Assembly (NCBI RefSeq): GCF_016595245.1
Contig: NZ_JAENHM010000049.1
Coordinates: 1-64,000, forward strand
Length of the DNA stretch: 64,000 nucleotides
Origin: Azospirillum endophyticum
GTDB lineage: Bacteria; Pseudomonadota; Alphaproteobacteria; Azospirillales; Azospirillaceae
Direction of reading: 5' to 3'
Within the stretch, counting starts at the first letter, position 1. The number at the start of each line of letters is the position of its first letter. Positions 31,520 through 39,212 of this stretch are shown piece after piece. The notes beneath the pieces were generated by a model, which was not told the DNA's origin, ran no database searches, and saw only the letters and a list, made by a program, of their open reading frames with translations. Position numbers and translations under genes: made by a program.

Positions 31520-32668
31520 ATGGATAGCCCCCTCCCCCCGCCCGATGCCGCCGCATCCGATGCCACATCCGATAAGGACGGCCCCTCCCCCGAACAGGAA
31601 GCCGCCTGCGCCGGGCTGACCTACAGCTGCGACGAGACGCCCGGCATCCGGCGACGACGCTATGGCAAGGGCTTCCGCTTCCTGTGGCCCGACAGCACGC
31701 CGGTGACGGAGGAGGACACGCTGGCGCGCATCCGGAAGCTTGCGATTCCCCCGGCCTACAAGGACGTCTGGATTTGTCCCGATCCCGACGGACATCTCCA
31801 GGCGACCGGCCGCGACGCCAAGGGGCGCAAGCAGTACCGCTACCACCGGCGCTGGACCGAGCTGCGCGAGGGCACCAAGTTCGGCCGCATGCTGGATTTC
31901 TGCCGCGCCCTGCCGCATCTGCGCGACCGGGTGAATGCCGATCTCGGCCATCGCGGCCTGCCGCGCGAGAAGGTGCTGGCCGCCGTGGTCCGGCTGCTGG
32001 AAACCACGTTGATCCGCGTCGGCAACGAGACCTACGCCCGCGAGAACCAGAGCTACGGCCTGACCACGCTGCGCGACGACCATGCCGAAATCGAGGGATC
32101 GGAGGTCCGCTTCTCCTTCAAGGGCAAGTCGGGGAAGAAATGGAACGTCGCGCTGCGCGACCGCAGGCTGGCCCGCGTCGTCGCCGCCTGCCGCGACGTG
32201 GCCGGCGACGAGCTGTTCCAGTATCTCGACCGCGACGGCCAACGCCACGCCGTCACCTCCGGCGACGTCAACGCCTATCTGCGCGAGGCGACCGGCGCCG
32301 ACTTCACCGCCAAAGATTTCCGCACCTGGGCCGGCACCGTGCTGGCGGCGATGGCGCTCAGGGAATTCGAAAGCTTCGACAGCGCCAGCGCCGCCAAGCG
32401 CAACGTCACCCGCGCCATCGAACAGGTCGCCACCCGCCTGGGCAACACCCCCAGCGTCTGCCGCAAGAGCTACGTCCACCCCGAAGTGCTCGACGCCTAT
32501 CTGGAAGGCGGGCTGCTGGACTCGCTGAAGCGCGAGGTGGAAGCGGAACTGCGCGACGAACTGGCCGGCCTCAGCGGCGAGGAGGCGGCGGTGCTGGCCT
32601 TCCTGCGCCAGAGGCTGGAACGCGAGACGGCGGCACGGGCGCGGGAGGGCGCGCGGGGGAGGAAGTAG
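31520..32668 (+). CDS. Type IB DNA topoisomerase (bacterial/poxvirus-like)
   Basis: A 382-residue topoisomerase IB that relaxes supercoils of either sign through a 3'-phosphotyrosine link. The N-terminal domain has ARIRKLAIPPAYKDVWICPD and KGRKQYRYHRRWTELREGTK. The catalytic domain has the Arg in LIRVGNETYARENQSYGLTT, the KDFRTWAGT segment, and the nucleophile Tyr in CRKSYVHPEVLDAY. The size is that of the compact bacterial enzyme. It is divergent from the small hypothetical gene and followed by a palindromic repeat. Confidence 0.95.
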   Translation: MDSPLPPPDAAASDATSDKDGPSPEQEAACAGLTYSCDETPGIRRRRYGKGFRFLWPDSTPVTEEDTLARIRKLAIPPAYKDVWICPDPDGHLQATGRDAKGRKQYRYHRRWTELREGTKFGRMLDFCRALPHLRDRVNADLGHRGLPREKVLAAVVRLLETTLIRVGNETYARENQSYGLTTLRDDHAEIEGSEVRFSFKGKSGKKWNVALRDRRLARVVAACRDVAGDELFQYLDRDGQRHAVTSGDVNAYLREATGADFTAKDFRTWAGTVLAAMALREFESFDSASAAKRNVTRAIEQVATRLGNTPSVCRKSYVHPEVLDAYLEGGLLDSLKREVEAELRDELAGLSGEEAAVLAFLRQRLERETAARAREGARGRK

Positions 32669-32690
32669 CCTCGGCGTCAGGGCGTCGGCT

Positions 32691-32868
32691 GACGATGCCC
32701 CCACCCTAACCCTCCCCCGCTGGGCGGGGGAGGGAACAAGTGCTTGATCAGGGAAGCGGCGGCAGTCCCTCCCCCGCCCGGCTCTCGCACAAAGCTTCGC
32801 TTTGTGCTGACGCGGCAGGCGGACCGTAGGTCCGCTGAGAGCGGGGGAGGCTAGATGGGGGCATCGTC
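32691..32868. repeat. Dispersed GC-rich palindromic repeat, copy 6
   Basis: GACGATGCCCCCA at 32691-32703 is exactly inverted at 32856-32868. The left half continues CCCTAACCCTCCCCCGCTGG, shared with copy 4. The inner CGCACAAAGCTTCGCTTTGTGC and GGCGGACCGTAGGTCCGC palindromes have counterparts in copy 3. It separates two convergent genes. Confidence 0.82.
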
Positions 32869-32884
32869 AACCGACACTCACCCC

Positions 32885-34885
32885 TCACACCGCCTCCGCC
32901 GCCTCCGTCACCGGCAGCAGCCGGCGCATGACCAGGCAGACCAGATCGCCGGCGATGACGCCGTCGGTGCCGGCATGGGCCTGGACCGAGCGCAGGACCA
33001 TCTCGGTGCGGTCGCGGACGGACATGCCGCGGCTGTGCGCCAGGGCAGCGGCGAGGCGCTCCTCGCCGAAAGGCTCGCGCTGGCCGTCGACGGAGCGCAA
33101 CACGCCGTCGGTGCACAGGAACAGCGTCTCGTCCTGGTTCAGCACCACCGTCGCTTCGGTATAGGGAGCGCCGCGGCGCACGCCGAGCGGCTGGCCGCCC
33201 GTCGCCGACAGGAACTCCACCCCGCCGTCGGCGGTGACGCGGCAGGCACCGCGGTGACCGGCGGCGGCATGGACCAGAGTCCCGGCGACGCGGTCGTAGA
33301 CGGCGACGAAGGCGGTGGCGAAGCCGTCGAACGGACTTTCGCTGCACAACCGTTCGTTGGCGTTCGCCAGGATGGCAGCCGGGCCGACACCGGCGCGGGC
33401 GGTCTCGCGGATGGCGCCGCGCACCATCAGCATCAGGAAGGCCGCGGGCACCCCGCCGCCGGAGACGCCGGCGGCGACCAGCAGGCTGTAGCGCTCGTCC
33501 AGCTCGATCACGTCATAGAAGTCGCCGCTGACCGCATGGCCCGGCACCAGCGTGCCGTAGAACTGGCTGTCGCGGCCGACCGGCAGCTGGCGCGGCAGCA
33601 GGTTGGCCTGGACGTCGCGGGCGGCCCGCTGTTCCCCCTCGATCAGCTGTTCGGCGGCGGCCAGCTTCTCGCTCTTGGTCTCCAGCTCCGCCCCCCGCAT
33701 GACCAGCTGGGCGTCGAGGGTTTCCTCGCGCGCCGTCGCCTCCATCGCCATGCGGCGGAAGACGCGCGACAGCCGGCCGAATTCGTCGTCGCGGTCGGCG
33801 GCCTCGTTCAGGGTGAAGGGGTTGAAGCGCCCGGCCTCCACCGCCTTGACCGCCTCGCTCAGCCGCTCCACCGGCGCCATCTGGTCGCGGGCAAAGCGCA
33901 GGCAGGCATAAACGCCCAGCGCCAGCACGAAAATGCCGACCAGCCCGCCGATCTTCAGCTGGCGGCTCAGCATCGCCCCGGGCTCGGTATAGGGAACGCG
34001 CACCATGGCGACGGCCGGCACGGCAGCGGCAGGGGCTGCGGCAGAAGTGGCGGCGGGACCGGCATACTTGACCGGTGCCAGCGCCAGCAGGCTGCCGTTC
34101 GACACCCGGAACGTCACGTCGCCGCCGGGAACCACCGCCTTTGCCGCGGCGGTGTCGGCGTCGGACAGCGGATTGCCGGCGCCGTCGGCCATCACGGCCC
34201 CCCGGGCCAGCACCCGGCCGTCGCGGTCGAGCAGCCAGGCCGCCTCCACCGCGCGGGTGGCAAGCAGCCCGTCGATCAGGCCGTCGGTGCCCGACTTGCG
34301 CACGATGTCGCCCAGCCGCCGCACGTCGGCACCGACCTGGACGATGCGCGGCTTGTCGACACCGGCCACGCCAGCGAACTTCATCAGCTTGCCGTTCTCC
34401 ATCGCCGGTTCGGAGGCCAGCGAGGCGGGAGAGCGGTTCAGCAAGCCGGCATAGGCGCCGTGGCGCGGGCCGGCCTTGGCATCCTGGCCGAAGACCGGGT
34501 CGGGACCGGGCAGATTGTGCAGATAGGCCCGGCCGCGGTTGTCGGTGATCCACATCTCGTCCGGGCCGCCGGCCTCGGCGATCTGCTTCAGCCGGTCATT
34601 GAGGGCGCGCGGCGCCAGCTTCGCCGTTTCCGCCAGCGCCACCAGATGGGCGGTCAGGGTCGCTTCCGACAGAAGCCGTTCCGACAGCAGGGCGTCGACC
34701 TCCTGCGGGATGTCGCGGGCCTGGGCGGCCCCGCGGGCAAGCAGGCCGGCGGCCAGACGCGCCTCCGCCTCGATCCGGTCGGTCAGGGCGGCGCGCGTCG
34801 TCCAGGCCATCGCCGTGGTGACGGCCACGACCGCCAGCAGAACCAGGCCGGTGACCAGCAGGATCAAACGCTGTTGGAACGTCAT
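32885..34885 (-). CDS. Membrane-bound SpoIIE-type (PPM) serine phosphatase with HAMP domain
   Basis: A 666-residue protein. A first transmembrane helix at about 7-28 is followed by a large periplasmic sensor region (about 30-305), a second helix (311-330), a HAMP domain (331-385), a coiled coil, and a C-terminal SpoIIE/RsbU phosphatase (about 425-655). Such enzymes dephosphorylate anti-anti-sigma factors. The first metal-site motif is present (SGDFYDV), as is TDGVLRSVDG. However, where the family has D-V-S-G-H-G, this protein has AGVSGGGVPAA (near 472-481): the metal-binding Asp and the His are both Gly. Activity may be weak or lost. No sigma-factor partner lies next to it. Confidence 0.9.
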   Translation of the reverse strand: MTFQQRLILLVTGLVLLAVVAVTTAMAWTTRAALTDRIEAEARLAAGLLARGAAQARDIPQEVDALLSERLLSEATLTAHLVALAETAKLAPRALNDRLKQIAEAGGPDEMWITDNRGRAYLHNLPGPDPVFGQDAKAGPRHGAYAGLLNRSPASLASEPAMENGKLMKFAGVAGVDKPRIVQVGADVRRLGDIVRKSGTDGLIDGLLATRAVEAAWLLDRDGRVLARGAVMADGAGNPLSDADTAAAKAVVPGGDVTFRVSNGSLLALAPVKYAGPAATSAAAPAAAVPAVAMVRVPYTEPGAMLSRQLKIGGLVGIFVLALGVYACLRFARDQMAPVERLSEAVKAVEAGRFNPFTLNEAADRDDEFGRLSRVFRRMAMEATAREETLDAQLVMRGAELETKSEKLAAAEQLIEGEQRAARDVQANLLPRQLPVGRDSQFYGTLVPGHAVSGDFYDVIELDERYSLLVAAGVSGGGVPAAFLMLMVRGAIRETARAGVGPAAILANANERLCSESPFDGFATAFVAVYDRVAGTLVHAAAGHRGACRVTADGGVEFLSATGGQPLGVRRGAPYTEATVVLNQDETLFLCTDGVLRSVDGQREPFGEERLAAALAHSRGMSVRDRTEMVLRSVQAHAGTDGVIAGDLVCLVMRRLLPVTEAAEAV

Positions 34886-35104
34886 GGGATTGCGCCCGCC
34901 CCCTGTGGCTGAATCATGCCACCGCTTCTACCGGTCCGGGGCGCGCAAGTCCAGGCACCGGGGCGATCCGGGCAAACGCATTCGGCGACGAGACCCCGTC
35001 CCGGGGCCATGCGCAAGATTCGACCGCAAGCGCGACATTATCTCTTTCGTAACCGATGGTCCGTAAGACGGAAGGACCCGCAGCCTTCCCGCCGGTGCAC
35101 GCCC

Positions 35105-35479
35105 ATGCCGATGAATGTCCTGGAAATCGCCGTCTACGCGATGGTCCTCACCGCCAGCCAGCCGCGCCCCTATGAATGCGTCGCGGTCCAGCCGGAGGGG
35201 GTGAACTGCACCAACGGCCTGTCGGCCAAGGCCGACGGGCCGAACCTGCTGTTCAACACCGGGATCCAGATCATCAAGGACCGTCAAGGCCGCGTGCAGC
35301 TGAGCAACGGGCTGCAGACCCGCTTCGACAGCTCCGCCTGGGTCGAATTCCAGGATGCGGGAAAGAAGCCGGTGGTCAGCGTCCGCAAGACCGGTCCGCT
35401 GCGCTTCAAATTCTCCAACGGCTTCCAGTGCGAGGCGATGGGCAACCCGGAAGACATGGCCCGCTGCTACAAGCCCTGA
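35105..35479 (+). CDS. Hypothetical small exported-type protein
   Basis: A 124-residue protein (MPMNVLEIAVYAMVLTASQP). The short hydrophobic N-terminus could be a weak signal or anchor. Four cysteines (YECVAVQPEGVNCTNGLSAK; FQCEAMG, MARCYKP) are spaced as in small secreted disulfide-bonded proteins. The central part repeats a strand pattern (QLSNGLQTRFDSSAWVEF; RFKFSNGFQCEAM). I chose the ATG at 35105. It is convergent with the next gene across a hairpin. I do not recognise the family. Confidence 0.65.
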   Translation: MPMNVLEIAVYAMVLTASQPRPYECVAVQPEGVNCTNGLSAKADGPNLLFNTGIQIIKDRQGRVQLSNGLQTRFDSSAWVEFQDAGKKPVVSVRKTGPLRFKFSNGFQCEAMGNPEDMARCYKP

Positions 35480-35507
35480 CCGGGGCATTGGCTTATGGCG
35501 ATGAACG

Positions 35508-35532
35508 GCCCTCTCCCGGGGCGGGAGAGGGC
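35508..35532. repeat. Short palindromic hairpin of the dispersed repeat type
   Basis: GCCCTCTCCCG-GGG-CGGGAGAGGGC is a perfect 11-bp stem with a 3-base loop, a solo copy of the hairpin that ends the longer repeats. It lies between two convergent genes and could end transcription from both sides, although no T-run follows. Confidence 0.75.
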
Positions 35533-35544
35533 GGCGTATTGCCC

Positions 35545-35901
35545 TCAGCGGCTGATGCCGCGGCGGTCCATCTCGTCCTCGATGGCGCGGCGGTTCTGCC
35601 GGACTTGGCGCTGTTCCTCGCCCAGACGGTCGTACTGGCTGCGCAGGTCGCGGTCGGAATAGTCGCTGTAGGCGTTGCCACGGCGGTTCCCCGAGGAGCC
35701 CTCGTACCGGCGGCCGTCGCGGTTCGCGTCGCGGTCGTCCGCGGCGCGGCCATCGCGCTCCTGCGGATAGGTGTTGGGGTTGACGGCACGGTTCAACTGA
35801 TCGAGCGCCCCGCCCCAGCCATTCTGGGATTGGCCGGTCTGGGCCAGCGCCGGCGACGAGATGGCCAGGACGGCCGCGGTGGCCAGGATGATCCTACGCA
35901 T
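35545..35901 (-). CDS. Small secreted charged protein
   Basis: A 118-residue protein with a clear Sec signal peptide (MRRIILATAAVLAISSPALA, cleavage after ALA). The mature part is very rich in Asp, Arg, Gln and Tyr (RYEGSSGNRRGNAYSDYSDR, then a Glu/Arg/Gln helix ending MDRRGISR), so it should be periplasmic and largely disordered or coiled-coil. It starts at the ATG at 35901 because the signal peptide begins there. Function unknown. Confidence 0.75.
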   Translation of the reverse strand: MRRIILATAAVLAISSPALAQTGQSQNGWGGALDQLNRAVNPNTYPQERDGRAADDRDANRDGRRYEGSSGNRRGNAYSDYSDRDLRSQYDRLGEEQRQVRQNRRAIEDEMDRRGISR

Positions 35902-35969
35902 TGGACGTATTCCCTTCTGCGGTTGTCGTTCTCCTTCTGACAACCGCCGGGAACGCCATCCGTCACGCG

Positions 35970-36929
35970 TCACACCGGATCAGGTCCCAGATCCGCGCGC
36001 CCATGCGGCGCGTCGAGGTCCAGCGCCGGCCCCTTCGGCACGATGCCGGTCGGGTTGATGGTGGCGTGGCTGCCGTAGTAATGGCGTTTGATGTGGTCGA
36101 AATTCACCGTCTCCGCCACGCCCGGCACCTGATAGAGGTCGCGCAGATAGCCGGACAAATGCGGATAGTCGGCGATCCGCCGCTTGTTGCACTTGAAATG
36201 CCCGACATAGACGGCATCGAAGCGCACCAGCGTGGTGAACAGGCGCCAATCCGCCTCGGTCAGGCGGTTGCCGACCAGCCAGCGCCGGCCCGCGAGCCTG
36301 GCGTCGACGTCGTCCAGCGCCGCGAAGAGGGCGTCGAAGGCGGCCTCGTACTTGTCCTGGGAGGTGGCGAAGCCGGCCTTGTAGACGCCGTTGTTGATGC
36401 CGTCATAGACGAAGGCGTTGACGCGGTCGATCTCCTCCACCAGCTCCGGCGGGCAGAAGTCGGTGCGAACATCGGTGAAGGCGTCGAATTCGCGGTTGAG
36501 CATGCGGATGATCTCCGCCGACTCGTTGTTGACGATGCTGCCGGTCTTCCTGTCCCACAGCACCGGGACGGTCACCCGGCCGCTGTAGCCGGGCTTGGCC
36601 TGCAGATAGACCTCGTAGAGCCGCCGGGCGCCGGTGACCGGCTCCGGTTCGGCGAAGGTCCAGCCGTCCGCCAGCATCAGCGGCTCGACGACGCTGACGC
36701 CGATCACCCCGTCCAGCCGCTTCAGCTTGCGGAGGATCAGCGTGCGGTGCGCCCAGGGGCAGGCCAGCGACACCATCAGGTGATAGCGCCCGGCCTCCGC
36801 CGGATAGGGGGTGGAGCCGTCGGCCGACACCCGGTCGCGGAACTGCGCTTCGGTGCGGACGAAGGCGCCGCCGGTCTTCTTGGTGTCGTACCACTGGTCG
36901 CGCCACTGTCCATCGATCAGCAGGCCCAC
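35970..36929 (-). CDS. Glutathionyl-hydroquinone reductase (Xi-class GST)
   Basis: A 319-residue Xi-class glutathione transferase that reduces glutathionyl-hydroquinones to hydroquinones, protecting or recycling quinones. The catalytic Cys lies in SLACPWAHRTLILRKLKRLD, followed by YSGRVTVPVLWDRKTGSIVN and ESAEIIRMLN; the C-terminal helical domain has RWLVGNRLTEADWRLFTTLV, RFDAVYVGHFKCNKRR and HYYGSHATINPTGIVPKGP. The length is usual. It lies 60 bases downstream of wrbA (quinone reductase) on the same strand, so the two make a quinone-detoxification operon. Confidence 0.95.
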   Translation of the reverse strand: MGLLIDGQWRDQWYDTKKTGGAFVRTEAQFRDRVSADGSTPYPAEAGRYHLMVSLACPWAHRTLILRKLKRLDGVIGVSVVEPLMLADGWTFAEPEPVTGARRLYEVYLQAKPGYSGRVTVPVLWDRKTGSIVNNESAEIIRMLNREFDAFTDVRTDFCPPELVEEIDRVNAFVYDGINNGVYKAGFATSQDKYEAAFDALFAALDDVDARLAGRRWLVGNRLTEADWRLFTTLVRFDAVYVGHFKCNKRRIADYPHLSGYLRDLYQVPGVAETVNFDHIKRHYYGSHATINPTGIVPKGPALDLDAPHGRADLGPDPV

Positions 36930-36989
36930 GGCTCCCTCCTCTTCTTCACAATTCCGGCCGGTCGTTCAATGTCGCCCGGCCGGCCGTCA

Positions 36990-37592
36990 TCAACCGTGCA
37001 GCTTCGTCGTGATCTCGGCGACATGGCGGCCCTGGAAGCGGGCGCCGTCCAGCTCGACCGCGCTCGGGCGGCGGGAGCCGTCGCCGTCGGCGATGGTGCT
37101 GGCGCCGTAGGGCGAGTTGCCCATCACTTCCGAAACGCCCATCTGGCCCTGGAAGGAATAGGGCAGTCCGACGATCACCAGCCCGAGATGCAGCAGGACG
37201 GTGTGGGTGCTGAGGATGGTGCTCTCCTGCCCGCCATGCTGGGTGGCGGTGGAGGTGAAGACGCTGCCGACCTTGCCGTTCAGCGCGCCCTTGGCCCACA
37301 GCCCGCCGGTCTGGTCGAGGAAGTTCTTCATCTGCGAGGCCATGTTGCCGTAGCGCGTCGGCGTGCCGATGATGATGGCGTCGTACTGGGTCAGCTCGTC
37401 CACCGTGGCGACGGGGATGTTGCTCTCGTCCTTGTAATGGGCGGACTGGCGGACGGCCTCCGGCACCAGTTCGGGCACGCGCTTCACCGCGACCTCGGTC
37501 CCGGCGACGGAGCGGGCGCCTTCGGCCACCGCCTGCGCCATCTCCGACACGTGACCCCAGCTGCTGTAATAGAGCACCAGAACCTTCGCCAT
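36990..37592 (-). CDS. wrbA: WrbA-type NAD(P)H:quinone oxidoreductase
   Basis: A 200-residue flavodoxin-like FMN enzyme that reduces quinones by two electrons. Signatures are [20 protein letters not shown] (phosphate loop), [20 protein letters not shown], and [20 protein letters not shown] chose the ATG at 37592 (MAKVLVLYY); the frame is open further upstream but is not family sequence. It is divergent from a LysR regulator across a gap with a perfect 15-bp palindrome, and is upstream of the glutathionyl-hydroquinone reductase gene. Joint induction by quinones is likely. Confidence 0.95.
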   Translation of the reverse strand: MAKVLVLYYSSWGHVSEMAQAVAEGARSVAGTEVAVKRVPELVPEAVRQSAHYKDESNIPVATVDELTQYDAIIIGTPTRYGNMASQMKNFLDQTGGLWAKGALNGKVGSVFTSTATQHGGQESTILSTHTVLLHLGLVIVGLPYSFQGQMGVSEVMGNSPYGASTIADGDGSRRPSAVELDGARFQGRHVAEITTKLHG

Positions 37593-37685
37593 CGTCGCCA
37601 CTCCCTGTTTGGTTGCCAAAAATTCGACCGCCGCGGCCGGACGACCGGCCCGGCGGTGACACCAGAGATAGGGCGCGGCGGCGCT

Positions 37686-37736
37686 TCCGGTAATACCGGA
37701 TCTTGGCACCTCATTGTTTCTGGGTGTACAACAATG
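37686..37736. promoter_or_regulatory. Palindromic operators between wrbA and a LysR gene
   Basis: TCCGGTA-A-TACCGGA at 37686-37700 is a perfect 15-bp palindrome, and CATTGTT (37712-37718) is inverted as AACAATG at 37730-37736, next to the LysR start. Both fit autoregulation and control of divergent wrbA by the LysR protein. Confidence 0.6.
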
Positions 37737-37738
37737 CC

Positions 37739-38674
37739 ATGGATCGCCTCGACGACATGCTCGCCTTCATCAAGGTGGTGGACACCAAGAGCTTCACCGC
37801 CGCCGCCGACCGGCTCAACCTGTCGAAGTCGGTGGTCTCCCGCCGCATCGGCGAGCTGGAGAACCGCCTCGGCGCGCGGCTGCTGAACCGCACCACCCGC
37901 AAGCTCAGCCTGACCGAGGTGGGGCAGGCCTATTACGAGCGCTGCACCCGCATCCTCGCCGATTTGGAGGAGGCGGAGCAGGCGGTGGCCGACCTGCATG
38001 CCGCCCCGCGCGGCCGGCTGCGGCTGAACGCGCCGGTCAGCTTCGGCACTCTCCATCTCGCCCCCGTCGTGGCGGATTTCCTCGAGCGCTACCCGTCGGT
38101 CGAGATCGACATGGACCTGAACGACCGCACCGTCGATCTGGTCGACGAAGGGTACGACCTGGCGATCCGCATCGGCCGGCTGCGCGACAGCTCGCTGATC
38201 GCCCGCCGGCTCGCCCCGGCGCGGATGGCGCTCTGCGCCAGCCCGGCCTATCTGCAGAAGCACGGGGTGCCGGAAACGCCGGACGACCTCGGCAGGCACA
38301 GCTGCCTGATCTACACCAACGTCCCGTCCCCCGACCTCTGGCAGTTCACCGTCGATGGAGAGCCCCGCAACGTCCGGGTCTCGGGCCCGATCCGCAGCAA
38401 CAACGGCGACCTGCTGCGCGAAGCGGCGGCGGCCGGCGTCGGCTTCGTCATGTCGCCGACCTTCCTGTGCGGGCAGGCGCTGACGCGCGGCGAACTGGTC
38501 AGCGTCCTGCATCGCCACATCCCGTCGGAACTGGCGGTCAACGCGGTCTATCCGCAGAACCGCCACCTGTCGCCGAAGGTGCGGGTCTTCGTGGATTTCC
38601 TGGTGCAGCGCTTCGGCCCGCGCCCCTATTGGGACTGCGCGCTGCTCGACACGCTGCCGCAGGACGCCGGCTGA
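37739..38674 (+). CDS. LysR-family regulator, probably of the quinone-reductase operon
   Basis: A 311-residue LysR-type regulator of normal length. The winged helix-turn-helix reads [20 protein letters not shown], then [20 protein letters not shown], and the effector domain contains [20 protein letters not shown] and [20 protein letters not shown] chose the ATG at 37739 ([10 protein letters not shown]). It is divergent from wrbA; this LysR subgroup (QhpR/DhcR-like) often senses quinones or aromatic electrophiles, which agrees with the two quinone reductases it faces. The inducer itself cannot be read from sequence. Confidence 0.94.
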   Translation: MDRLDDMLAFIKVVDTKSFTAAADRLNLSKSVVSRRIGELENRLGARLLNRTTRKLSLTEVGQAYYERCTRILADLEEAEQAVADLHAAPRGRLRLNAPVSFGTLHLAPVVADFLERYPSVEIDMDLNDRTVDLVDEGYDLAIRIGRLRDSSLIARRLAPARMALCASPAYLQKHGVPETPDDLGRHSCLIYTNVPSPDLWQFTVDGEPRNVRVSGPIRSNNGDLLREAAAAGVGFVMSPTFLCGQALTRGELVSVLHRHIPSELAVNAVYPQNRHLSPKVRVFVDFLVQRFGPRPYWDCALLDTLPQDAG

Positions 38675-38692
38675 GGCGCTTCGGGAGGCCGG

Positions 38693-39085
38693 TCAGGACG
38701 GCTGGTTGGGCCGGCGGCGGGAGCGCAGGTTCAGCGCGGTGATGAAGTTCGGCTGCTGGCCGACCACCGATCCCTGGGGGGCCGGCTTCTTCGGGGCGGT
38801 GGACAGGAAGCCGCCGACACGGCCGCGCAACTCCACCGCATGGTGCGCCGCGTCATCCGCCGTCTCCGCCACCTGACGGCGGACCGACGGCTCCAGCGTG
38901 TTGAAGGCGCGCGAGGCGAATTCGAAGGCCGGCTGGGATTTGGTGGCGATCACCTGACGCAGCGCCTTGGACACCAGCACCGTGTCGAGACCGCCCGGGC
39001 CTTCGACGCCGTCCAGCACGTCGGCGAGGATGCCGATGGCCTGGAGCGTACGATTGTCGTCCAGCGAAAGGTCGTTAGCGTCCAT
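38693..39085 (-). CDS. Hypothetical helical protein
   Basis: A 130-residue, mostly helical protein (DNRTLQAIGILADVLDGVEG; LRQVIATKSQPAFEFASRAF; VRRQVAETADDAAHHAVELR) with a basic, proline-containing C-terminus (RSRRRPNQPS). No signal peptide or catalytic motif is visible. Its start at 39085 lies 127 bases from the alpha/beta hydrolase stop, and it is convergent with the LysR gene. It may be the last gene of the T6SS transcription unit or independent. I do not recognise it. Confidence 0.6.
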   Translation of the reverse strand: MDANDLSLDDNRTLQAIGILADVLDGVEGPGGLDTVLVSKALRQVIATKSQPAFEFASRAFNTLEPSVRRQVAETADDAAHHAVELRGRVGGFLSTAPKKPAPQGSVVGQQPNFITALNLRSRRRPNQPS

Positions 39086-39212
39086 GCGGGTCTTCCGATC
39101 GTCTCAAACGGCGCGGACCCCGCCATTGGGGAGGCCCGTGTTGCACCAGTGAAATCATAGTGTTTGCGCCCGCGTCTGGCAATGGACGCCGTCGGGCTTG
39201 ACCGCATAGGCC

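Noticed and set aside
37704..37720. Sigma-54 promoter (TGGCAC with a following T-rich word) before the LysR gene
   Set aside because: The second half reads TGTTT and not TTGC(A/T) at the needed spacing, and no enhancer-binding regulator is nearby.
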